From Ananas comosus (lineage: Eukaryota; Streptophyta; Magnoliopsida; Poales; Bromeliaceae): DNA of 64,000 nt. Of this stretch, positions 32,531-44,100 are shown piece by piece; positions within the stretch are counted from its first letter, which is position 1, and every line of letters starts with the position of its first letter. Where the stretch lies: positions 9,439,031 through 9,503,030 of the forward strand of contig NC_033633.1 of NCBI RefSeq assembly GCF_001540865.1, read 5' to 3'. Both the position numbers and the translations under genes were made by a program. Below the pieces are notes generated by a model. That model did not search any database. It was not told the origin of the DNA and saw nothing but the letters and a program-made list of their open reading frames with translations.

Positions 32531-33901
32531 TGAATTTATATTTTAATTCAAAATTTATTTAATTCCTCTCTATCTCTAAAACAAAAAAAGAAATTCATAC
32601 TCATCCAAATTTTTACCAATTGAATTAAATTAAAGATTAAAAATTCAATCAAACATTTCAAATCTAATTTATAAATTTAAATTTAATTTTAATTTAAAAT
32701 CTAAAGTTTATTCAAATTTTATTTAAAATTTAAATTAAATTTCTACATTCAAATTAAAATTGAAATTATAATTTTAAGTTTGAATTTGAATTAATCAAAA
32801 TTTAGTTTTATATTTTTAATTATCCATTCAATTTCAAATTTTAATTTTTTTAAAACATATATTTAAAATTTTGACGTCATTTTAAAATTTCGACATAAAT
32901 TTTTAATATTTAATATTCAGTTTGAATTTAAACTAATAATATTATAAAGATAAAATTGACATATTAATTTGATTATGTTTATGATATTTATCTAAACCAA
33001 ATATCGACAATAGGAATAGTTCATTCCGATTTCGATTCAGGTGGTGAACTAAACAGAATGAGGCAATGGATCATTCTGATTCCGATACCGATCATGACTT
33101 TGAACCAAACATACTTTTCATATCTTTTCTTTTTGAGATGAATCTTTATATATTGTCGCTATTATATTTATTAATATTTTATTGTTATATTAACTTTTTA
33201 TTTGTTGCAATCAATAATCAAATTTAAATTTAATTTCAAATATATATCTCTAATTTAATATCAAATTGTTTTAAATTTTTATTACCTAAAATTTAGAGTT
33301 GAAATTTAATTATATAATTTAAATTTAAATTTATAAAATTTTTAAATTAAAATTAAAATTTGAGTTTAAATCATGAATTGAATTGTTTTTGGGTATTAAA
33401 TTTGAATTAATAATTAAAATTTTTTTGTTGAACTGAATCAAAAATTAAATTTTAAATTTTAAATTAAACATGAATTAAAATTTTGATACTTTTAGTTTAA
33501 AATATATATTTAAATTTTATATTTCTCAAAATTAAAATATATATAAAAATATTCAATGTATATCTATATCTACAATTCTATGCGATATATAAATTTAATA
33601 AAATAAAAAATAGAACCATATAATGATTATCGACATCAATTATTTAAATTTGAGTTAGAATATAACAGATATTTTCTAATAGTATATAATAAATGAATTT
33701 ATTTTTTAAATTTAAATTTTGTATTGTAACTTTTGAATAAATATAATGTGTAAATCTATATTAAAATACTTGTTACGTGTGTATATATATTCGAACTATA
33801 TTGAGCCGTACATCAGCAAATTGATCCCGGCTCGTGTTCTGCAATTAAGATTTCAAGCTGAAAAATTCAACTCTTATTCTGCTAGTTTATTTCAATAAGC
33901 G
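32531..33901. other. AT-rich intergenic DNA
   Basis: Very AT-rich low complexity (AATTTAAATTT-type words). A stretch at 33015-33110 with GATTCCGAT and ACCAAACATAC looks like the end of a Harbinger- or hAT-type MITE, but I found no partner. I see no gene. Confidence 0.5.
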
Positions 33902-34038
33902 ATTGATTTTGAGTTCATTTCGAGCAGAATAAGCTTTGCCACTTAAGATATGTGATAGTAGGAGATTGCTACAATTTAGAAATTTTCCAAAAATAGTAAG
34001 CTGAGGGACTTATTTTATCTGTCATTGAGAATTGTGTA

Positions 34039-34087
<49 letters not shown>

Positions 34088-34105
34088 TAACTATTATTAA
34101 ATAAA
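33902..34105. repeat. Direct repeat, copy 1 (NHX upstream)
   Basis: TTGATTTTGAGTTCATTTCG through CCAAAAATAGTAAGCTGAG and TTATTTTATCTGTCATT, ending in an (ATT)n tract at about 34040-34086. It matches 35042-35224 in the same direction. Confidence 0.85.
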
Positions 34106-35041
34106 GGTCAATTTGCGTAAAAAATTTACAAGTTTTGAGTTTCTGCAAAACTAGACCGTCTTTTTCGATTTTATAGATTTAGTCCGGATTTTCAGTAAAT
34201 TGATCTAAATATCCTTATACATTTCTTTCTCCTTTTTTTTTCTCGCTTTTTTTTTTTTTTCTCTCTCCGAGGAAGGAAGCGGAGGCGGAGGCCGAAACGG
34301 CGCGCCTTGCCTCTGCCCCTCACACACTCGCCCTTTTCTGTGCATCCCCCGCCCTTGCCTGTGCACCCCTGCTTCCCTCGCTTCCCATCTCGCCGAGACT
34401 GCGTCGCGACCCTTTTTTTTTAAATTTTTCTCTCCGACCCTCTTCTACTGCCTCTGCGGCCCTCTGCGATGATAGCGAGGACGACACCACGTTCTCTTCC
34501 TCCACCTTTATTGCAAATAGATTTTCTATCCGCCAAACAAATCTGCCGTCTCCACCGCAGCTGCTGGCGATAAAGAGAAAGTGCTTTTCGGGGCCGAGAA
34601 GCACGCCGACGAGGTAGGGGGAGAAAAATAATTACACTCCGACGAGTGCGGTCTTTGTAAAAAAATTATAGAAAGAAAAAATAGGAATAATAAAGATAAA
34701 AATAAAAAAAATATTTTTTTCTTATAGGAAAGACCAAAAATCATAGAAGAAGAAAGAAAAAAATAAAATTGCACTGTTAAAGTTACACAGTTTTAAAAAA
34801 TTTTTGCATTGTTTTAAATGAAAGTTACACTTTTGAGATAGAAATTACATTCTTTGGGAGACGAAGGTTGCATTTTTTAGATAAAATTTATATTATTTTT
34901 CATTCTTTTCTTCCTCCTACTCCGCCTGTCCCTTCGCTTTCTCGACCTCGTCCTCCTTCCTCTTCAACTCGTAGCTGCCACCACCGTCGTCGTCGTACAT
35001 GCCCAGGGTGTACATATAAAACAGAAAACAGTTGATTTTGA
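34106..35041. other. Non-genic stretch between the direct repeats
   Basis: Holds a CT-rich block (34210-34530) and A-rich sequence. Frames on the minus strand here (34320-34774) are compositionally biased and have no domain. No gene is called. Confidence 0.5.
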
Positions 35042-35224
35042 GTTGATTTTGAGTTCATTTCGAACAGAATAAGCCCCGCCACATAAGGTCTATATTAGTA
35101 GGCAATTGCTACAGTTTACAAAATTTCCAAAAATAGTAAGCTGAGTTACTTATTTTATCTGTCATTAAAAATTGGGTATATTATTATTATTATTAATATT
35201 ATTATTTTATTATTTATTAAATAC
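35042..35224. repeat. Direct repeat, copy 2 (NHX upstream)
   Basis: The second copy of the 0.2-kb repeat at 33902, about 1.14 kb downstream, ending about 330 bp before the NHX start codon. It ends in an interrupted (ATT)n tract. Confidence 0.85.
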
Positions 35225-35552
35225 ATTGAGTGGATGCAAAGAAAGTGGGGGAACACATTACAGCTACCGCACTAGTGCAGTGACGGTGATAGAGCGAAAC
35301 TTTTCGCTACCGCTCTCTCTAGAAACCATTCAAATTCCCTTTTTCCATTCACACTATGAATCACACCCCCAAAACCCTAGAAAAAAATTTGAAAATTCTC
35401 CATTATTCTCTCCTTTTCTCCTAATTCAATGCAACCGCCCACCGTTTTCATGCGAATTTGGGGGATCTCTTCCATTTTCCAGTGATCTAAATCGCCCTTT
35501 GGGGCTTGGGTTTGGTGATTTAGGGTTCGGGGGGAGGTGAAATCGGGGGGCG
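35225..35552 (+). promoter_or_regulatory. Probable core promoter and 5' UTR of NHX
   Basis: The 300 bp before the start codon become pyrimidine-rich (35380-35440, CTCCATTATTCTCTCC and similar), common in plant 5' leaders. The transcription start cannot be placed from sequence alone. Confidence 0.4.
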
Positions 35553-38500
35553 ATGGGGTTGGATTTGGGAGATTTGGTTACGAAATTGGGGAAGGCGACC
35601 TCGGATTACCAATCGGTTGTGTCGATCAATCTCTTCGTGGCGCTGCTGTGCGCGTGCATCGTGATCGGGCACCTCCTCGAGGAGAATCGATGGATGAACG
35701 AGTCCATCACCGCGCTCCTCATCGTGAGCGATCTCATCATTGCATTATTGATCTTTGAGGATTTGATTTGATTTTTTCTTTTTGTGTGTGTGTGTTCTTA
35801 TTAGAATTGTTTTGAGATGTGTTTTGGTGATTTATTTATTTATTTATTTTTGTTGTTGTAGGGGCTGTGTTCTGGAGTTGTGATACTCCTCACCACGCAG
35901 GGGAAGAGTTCACATGTTCTCGTGTTTAGTGAGGATCTCTTCTTCATATATTTGCTCCCGCCGATCATCTTCAATGCTGGGTATGATTTTTGTAGGTTTT
36001 TCTTTTTTTTTTTTTAAAAAAAACATATTTTACTTCTAATTCTTGCTTCCTCTAGATAGATCCCTATGTTTTTTTCTATTAATTCTCCAATTCCTGCTAC
36101 TAGGTAGATTTTTTTTGTGTACTCTATATTTTACTAGGTGTTTTAGTGTGCTTATTTTACTTTGGTATATTAAATATATATTTTTGAGGTTGTACTTATC
36201 TAGCTGTTGAAATCTCAAAGGGTGAGTTTAGTTTGGAGATAAAGCTTGGGGGGATAACTTAATTAATTAATTAATTTACTTTTATCCCAGGGTTAAAATT
36301 TGTGCTTGGTTTTACATTATAGGAGCAATTGTAAATGATTACAGGGACAATTTTGTTGGTATGTATCTTTAAGACACTCACTTGCCGACTACTTTGTTTT
36401 AAGAAGGAATCTCATATTCAATGTCTAAAATTTCCTTCTAAATAATTCTTGTATTAATCTTCATATAAATGTACTTTATTGAACCTTGCCTGTGGGAATT
36501 TTGACTTGCCTTTTCAGCGCAGCTAAAAGTTTGATTGATTATGAATCCTAAAATCGAGATACGTTATTTCAAGAGAGCCATTTCCTTTATATGCTATAGC
36601 AGTCTCATACAGCTTTTAGTATACTGATCTAAGAATGATTAGAACTCTCGATTTTTGTTTGGAGAAGTCGGGTTTGGAGAGACCTTAATATGCTGTCAAT
36701 TTTGTCCTACTCCAGGTTCCAAGTTAAAAAGAAACAGTTCTTCCGCAATTTCATGACAATCGTACTGTTTGGTGCCGTTGGGACATTGATCTCCTTTGTC
36801 ATAATTTCACTGGGTAAGTTCGGAGTCTCCGACTATCTCCTGTTTATAGTTACTCTATAATTGTTCATGGGACATGGGCGCCAAGGTTTAAAGTGCTGTG
36901 GGACGGGGGCGTGCTGCTGTCTGCCTGGCACGGTACGGCACTTGCACGCTTGCGTGCCGACACATGGTACGCTTGCGTGCCGATGGATACGCATGACCTC
37001 CTACTGGCACGCTTTGGCACGGACTTATTTTAGTTTTTTTGATTTCAATAAACTCTTATAATATTATTTTAAAAGATTTAATCAATTAATTATGAATATT
37101 TATTATATAAAGCTTACTATACTCATCAATTAACATACTTGTAAGTTTTTTTGTATGTAAAGTACAACTATACCTAATGCAGAATAGAAATTTTTACAGG
37201 TTAGAATTTTTAAAATGCAAAGACCTTTTTTTTTTTCTTTTGACTATATTATAGTATTTCTTTTATAAAATACTAAAAAATAATTTTTAAAATTATTTTA
37301 AAAAATTATTTTTTAATTAATTCTTTTAAAAAATTAGTAGATCTATCAAAAAAATTAAGCGATAAATTATATGACAAATAAATTAAATAAATTTAAATAT
37401 CAATTAATTTAATTTAACTTGTAATTTTATCAGTATTTTTAATCTTCTAACGCAAAAATAAAATTTTATGTTTGATGTGCATTAAAATTTATTTATTGAG
37501 TTCGATTTTGTTTTCCCTAATTTGGCAAAAGTTTCGCGGTGCGACAAATTTTGATAAAATAATTTGTGAAGAAAAAATGGATGTCTGTGGTAGAAGCAGA
37601 GGGATTGGATCTATAAATTAAAAATTTGCCCTATATTGATAAACAAAAAAAATTAAATTATAATTTTTTTTACTTGCCTAACAAATAGATTTTCGATTTG
37701 TAATATTTTTTGGGGGTTGTAAGGTACCCAGAATGCTTCGGGTACCCCAAAAAATAAAACAATAAGAAAAAAAGCAAAAAGCAAATAAAAAAAAAAATTT
37801 GCACAGTGTCGTGCCGGCACTGTGCCGCGGCATGCATCGCTGTGCCGCTTTGTCTCATGCGGCACGGCCCCACGTGCCGCGGCATGGAGGGGGGTCCGAG
37901 ACCCCTCCTGTACCGTGCCCCTTTCTTGGTGGTACGGTACGTGCCGCACTGTGCCCGGTGCGGCACGACCGGCACTTGAATCCTTGATGGGCGCTCTCAG
38001 ACATGAGCTCTTCTGCCATGAGAAATACAAGTTTGCTAGCATCACATTTGCAGCAGTCATGCTGCTTTCTAATATTGGTCATTGTACCCTTGTTTTCGCT
38101 TTTCATTATCTTTACGCTGCTATGTAGTTATGATAGCTTTGTTTAAACTATTGTCTTAGCCGTTTACTCAATTCTGTAGTTTCAATCAAGAGAACTTATG
38201 CATGGCTTATGATATGGACGTAGTTCCTCTTGCATTTTGCAGTCACTTTAATTTGTTGACGGGAGAAATAATTAGGTAGTATGTTATTCAGTTGGGTACA
38301 TCACTTGGAGATTTGTTTAACCTAACACCTATCGTCTTGTTCGTCTAATTGTTCAGGTGCAATAGGACTGTTCAACAAACTTGACATAGGTGCATTAGAA
38401 ATTGGAGATTATCTTGGTACAATCTCATGCGCTCTACCTTGAATTTTTGTCACCTTAATGCCCAATATCTTTTGTTCGAAAATTCTTCATCCCTTGCATG

Positions 38501-41123
38501 TTTCCACCTATGTATATGCAGCGATTGGAGCAATCTTTTCTGCAACTGATTCAGTTTGCACCTTACAGGTACAAAAAACTTGCATTTTGCATTTTGCATT
38601 TTATCCCTAGCTCATGAACTAGCAGATTATGTATTTTAAATTATATGCTTTCAAAACAGGTGCTTAATCAAGAGGAGACACCTTTACTCTATAGTCTGGT
38701 CTTTGGTGAAGGTGTTGTTAATGATGCCACGTCAGTCGTGCTATTCAATGCAATTCAGAACTTTGATCTTGTTCATACTGATGCCCTTGTTCTGCTAAAG
38801 TTTGTCGGAAATTTCCTTTACCTATTTGCAACCAGCACCTTTCTTGGTGCATTTGTAAGTTTTCTTCATATTAATATTAACATAAACTTTTATTTTGAAA
38901 TGTGTCCATTCATGCCTTCTTTTTTTCCCCCTATCTTGAAATCATAAGTAAATTGTTGATATTTGCTCCCTTTTGCAGGCTGGGTTGCTTAGCGCCTATA
39001 TTATCAAGAAATTATATTTTGGCAGGTTTGTGAAAGAAAATAGTTTTTTTCTATGTTCTTCACAATTTTGATAAAATGGCAGGATAAAAAAGTACAGAAA
39101 AGTGTTGACTGCCTTGAATTTTCTTTTTCTTCGAGATGTTGAAATGAAATTCTTTTAGCTTTTTTTATTTCCCCCTCTTTTTGCTGATAGTTTGTGACTT
39201 TCGTTTTTTTACCTAGACATTCCACTGATCGAGAAGTTGCCCTTATGATACTCATGGCATATCTTTCTTATATGCTTGCAGAAGTGAGTGGCTTCGTCTT
39301 TAGTAACTTTTAGATGCTCTTGTCTTTTTTCTATTTTCATGATGCTAGATATTGGTCTTGGAAACGACGGGTTTTGTCACTAACAGCATATTTCCTATTG
39401 CAGTTGTTAGATCTGAGTGGTATACTCACTGTGTTCTTCTGTGGGATTGTAATGTCACACTACACATGGCATAATGTGACAGAAAGTTCTAGAATAACTA
39501 CCAAGTACGTAATCTTTTTGTCTTTGTTTTTTGCTTCTGACGTCCTTTTCGCTCTTTCCAACTAATATGCACTGTTAGGCTAGCTTTTTTTTTTCCATTT
39601 ATTAACTTTAGTTTCTTGCAGGCATGCTTTTGCTACATTGTCTTTTATTGCCGAAATATTCCTTTTTCTTTATGTCGGCATGGATGCTTTGGACATTGAA
39701 AAGTGGAAGTTTGTAAGTAACAGGTAATTTCTTATTTTATTTCAATAGTTGAAGTTCAGGGGTTGTAAGTTTGTTAATTTTTCTATCTTTCACAAGTAAT
39801 AATCATCCATTTTATCTAGTAGGATATTAATTCTCATTTCCTTGACAATTATTGAATGTTCTTACGGAAATCATGTCTTCATAGAGGTGTTGAATATAAA
39901 TATTAAAAATATGGTTGTTTTATATAATTTAATACAGCATCAGAAAAGGAGATTCTTGAGTTCGAGTCTCGCCAAGCTCTTAGCATTTTTTTAATTTCCT
40001 CCCATTTAATTCAAGCCCACGTTTTAGGCCAATCAAAAAGAGTCTCGAGCTTAGACATGAGGGGAGTGTTGAATATAAATATTAAATCACCGTTCTCTAA
40101 AATCTTAAGCTTGTAGAGAACAATGGTCATTTTACATAATTTAACAAGAGGAATATTTCATATTTGGTATCTTTCGACCACAATAAATTCCAAATTGATT
40201 TCTCTTATTAGTAGTATACGTCTAGCTAACTTTTACTTGCAAGGTTAAGCCTTTACTACATGAGTGCCTTCATTGAAGGAGATTGCATTAAATCAGTAAT
40301 AACTAGTTCAGGGTCCGCGCTTCGCGGCGGATCAACATCGGCAACCTAAATCTCAGTTTGATTTTCGATTTAAAATTTAAATTTAAATTTTGATTTTATA
40401 GTTGAATTTTAAACTATCATTCAGATTTAAAATTCAAAATTGATGAATTTCAAATAAACATCTTCCAGACTTAGATTTTAAATATTATTTTTAACTTTTA
40501 AATATCAAATAGCAAATTTAAAATTTTAGGTTTCAAATATTAGATTTTATATTTTAAATTTTAAAATTCAAAATTTGAATATATAATGTAAAATTTAAAA
40601 TTTAGGAACTGAAATTTAAAGTTTAAAAATGTAAAATTGTAAAATTTAGTTTAGTAATTAAGATAAAATATAAAATTTTTAAATTTTAAGTTTTAAATTT
40701 TAAATTTCAAATTGCAATATTTTAAAAATTAAATTATAAATTGAATTTAAAAACTTTAAATATTAAATTTTGAATATTTTAAAATTTATTTTTACTAATT
40801 AAGATAAAATATAAAATTTTTAAATTTTAAGTTTTAACTTTTAAATTTCAAATTTCAATATTTTAAATATTAAAATATAAATTGAATTAAAAAATTCAAA
40901 TATTAAATTTCAAATATTAAAATTTCAATTTCAAATTTTAAAATTTAAATTTTAAACTTCAACAGTTTATATTTTAAATTTAAATTTAATTTGAAATAAA
41001 AAAATTTTAAATTTTAAATATTTAATTTCAAATTTANAAATGGCTCGTTTCTTCTCGGGAAGTTTCACAAATGTAGAGAAGAGAGAGAGAGGTGGCAGTT
41101 AAGTGAGAGATAAAACGTGGGTT

Positions 41124-41168
<45 letters not shown>

Positions 41169-44100
41169 CGCCTGGTCAAGCCGCCCACCGGCGCCGCGCT
41201 AGCATCGCGTGCCTGAACCCACCTCGCGCGCCTGTGCGTCAGCCCATGGGGGGACAGGGAGAGGGGAAGAGAGAGAGGGGGGGTAGGGAAAGGGAGAGGG
41301 AGAAAGGGGGGGAGAGAGAGTCGCGCCGCGATCCGCACCCACCCGTGCTGCCACTGTACGCGACCCGCGGTCGGCGCCCGCTCGCGCCTCTCGCGCGCCT
41401 GTGCCCGCCCGTGCTGCCGCGTGCGTGCGACCCGCGCTCCTCGCCCTGGCGAAGGGATCAAAGGAGGGGGGCACTGAGAAGCCGACACGTGGCCGCAGTA
41501 AAACTTAACTTTTAATATCTATAAACCTATATGAAACCACAATATTTTTTGCCACGTGGCATGTTATCTTTCATTCTCATAGCCCAACTTTAAATCAAAC
41601 CACCTTCTCTTATTCTCAACGCCCAACCCTTCACCTCCCCACTCCTCTAATTACATGTAAATATGTAATTACATGCACTATATTAATATTCTATCAATGA
41701 GTGAGCTTTAAAACTTTAATCCACTCCTCTTCTTCATTAATCTTCCATCCCCTCTCTTTTGTAACTCTTCTGAAATTTTTTTGCCACGTGACATGTCACC
41801 TTCATTCCCATAGCCCAACTTTAAATCAAACCACCTTCTCCTTTTCTCAAGGTCTAACCCTTCACCTCCCCATTCCTCTAATTACATGTAAGATGCAACA
41901 TTTAATTATATGCACCATATTAATATTCTATCAATGAGTGAGTTCTAACTATAATTTTATTTTGTTTAACAGTTGAATTTAGCCATGCAAATTGGTTGTG
42001 CTTAACATGATATAGCTTACTACATATCAATAAGCTGTAAATATAAATTTTATTAAAATTTTTAAATTTTGTTTTTGTTATCTACCCGCTGCATTGCGCG
42101 GGTTTCTACACTAGTAATCTATAGATAGGCTAATAGCTTGCTCTGGTACTAATTACTCCATAAGAGGACATAGTGTAAATGTGCTGCCAAGAATGCCAAA
42201 GTTTTACTCTATTATGCTTCATTTACTATTACATATTCAATGATTTCAAAGATACCAATAAATTGGACCAGGATGGTTAATATTCTTGTGATCCATTTTC
42301 TCTATGGCACTTCTGTTTATCACCTTCTAAACTCTTCTACTTCTGTACTGATCTTTTGATAATGTTCTAAGACTGCTAATCTTGAAATTGGACTAATTTG
42401 AATGCTTGGATAGCTGATGCATTTTCTATCTTTGCAGCCCTGGCAAGTCAATTAGTTTGAGCGCGATACTGTTGGGCCTGGTATTGGTTGGAAGAGCTGC
42501 TTTTGTTTTCCCGCTGTCTTTATTATCCAACTTGAGTAAAAAATCTCCAAATGAAAAAATCACATTTAGGCAACAGGTGAGTTACAGGAATATTAACTTC
42601 ACTTTTTTGATATATTTATGCTGATTTTCTATGCGTTAACTTCAATTATATGGTCAACAGGTGATAATATGGTGGGCAGGTCTTATGAGAGGAGCAGTAT
42701 CCATTGCGCTAGCTTACAATAAGGTAGATACTTTTTGCTTTTACTCTACAAGATGTGAAGCTAGTGTTTATCTTTTTTTACAGGTGGTCTTTGCTGCAAT
42801 TCTTATGAAAGGAGTGTTATCCAATAAGGCCATTTGGTTGGGTCTATTTAATTTTTGGTTTGATTTTGTATTCAAGATCTGCATAGTTCAATTTTTAGTT
42901 TGGGTTCAGTAGAGATGTCCATGGACCGGGTCGGGCCTGAGTAGTTAATATACTATACCTAAACCCTAAAGAGAAATTGGTTGGAAAATAAAAACATACC
43001 CATTCAACTTCGGGGCTGGTTTGGATTTGGGTACTTAAGTTATTAATATGTCCATTAAGTCCATTTGAGCGAGTCTGGGTAGTGATTGCCCATATACTAC
43101 CCGCTTAGGATTGGGTATGGGCCAGTTCTAGATCGGGGACGAGTACCTTTGTGGGTATCCATGATATAAAATACAAACTTTATTACAAGATAAGTTCAAA
43201 ACGAAAATATGAAATTTGCAATAGTTAAACATGTATTAATTACTCTAAAACACATGCAACCACCGTCCCAAACACATACAATATAATAGTTAAAATTATG
43301 TTGATAAGTGTAACATATGTAAGATAATTGCAATAAACACATACAACTAGCCATTTAGCATAGACTATAAGTCCAAAACACATGCACCTTTCGGGTCTGG
43401 GTCTGGATATGAAAAGTATTCCGAATCCTATCCACCAAGGGTTGGGTCCTAGTCTTGGTCGGGTCCTAGTCGGGTATGGGGGTAAGTTATTTGGACCCAT
43501 GCTCAAAATTTCAATGGATAATTTTTCTTACCCACATATTACCTGCTTTTAATCGAGTCAGGTGTGGGTAGGATCCGGGTCGAGTACGGGTTATCGGGTA
43601 TTTTGGACATCTCCAGGGCTCAGTCCAGAATAAGACAACTGTGTACACTCCACCTTCAGTAACCAAGTTTTTTAAGGGTATGTTTGGAGCATTGCATTAA
43701 GAGAGGATTGGACTCGAAATAATCCCGACCATCATTAATCCTATGTTTGGTGTAGTCACCGGATTGGACTAAATTAATCCCCCTCCAACAAATAGTTCCC
43801 TTCAGGTGGGACTAATTAATTCCATCTAAAGGGTTGGGATTAGGTGGGATTGGATTAGACTCAAGAGGCCTTTGACCGTACGATTATTTAGATCATACTT
43901 CTAATTATGTGATTTCAGTTTGAATTGAATTAAATCCATAATTAAATTGAAATTTGAAATTTAAGTATATTTTGAATTAAATTTCAATTTTAAAGTTAGA
44001 TTTTTTGAATTCAAATTTCAATTTCAAAATTTGATTTTGGACTCGAATTCAAAATGTAAATTCTAATTTTGGATTCGAATTTCAAAATTTAATTTGATGT

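Larger units (their letters stand above)
41535..42114 (+). mobile_element. Non-autonomous Helitron, + strand, NHX intron 10
   Basis: It ends CCCGC-TGCATT-GCGCGGG hairpin, then TTTCTACACTAG followed by T (42114/42115), a typical Helitron 3' end. It contains a direct duplication of about 160 bp (41551-41704 and 41782-41942, both with CATAGCCCAACTTTAAATCA). The 5' end is inferred from the neighbouring head-to-head Helitron. Confidence 0.6.

Noticed and set aside
41117..41515. Frames over the (GA)n and GC-rich block in NHX intron 10
   Set aside because: Open on both strands through a simple repeat inside a Helitron; intronic and without any recognisable domain.
42661..42912. Longer frame running on from NHX exon 12 into intron 12
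   Set aside because: The GT donor at 42724 and exon 13 at 45936 restore the known NHX order; the extension reads into intron and a hAT element.
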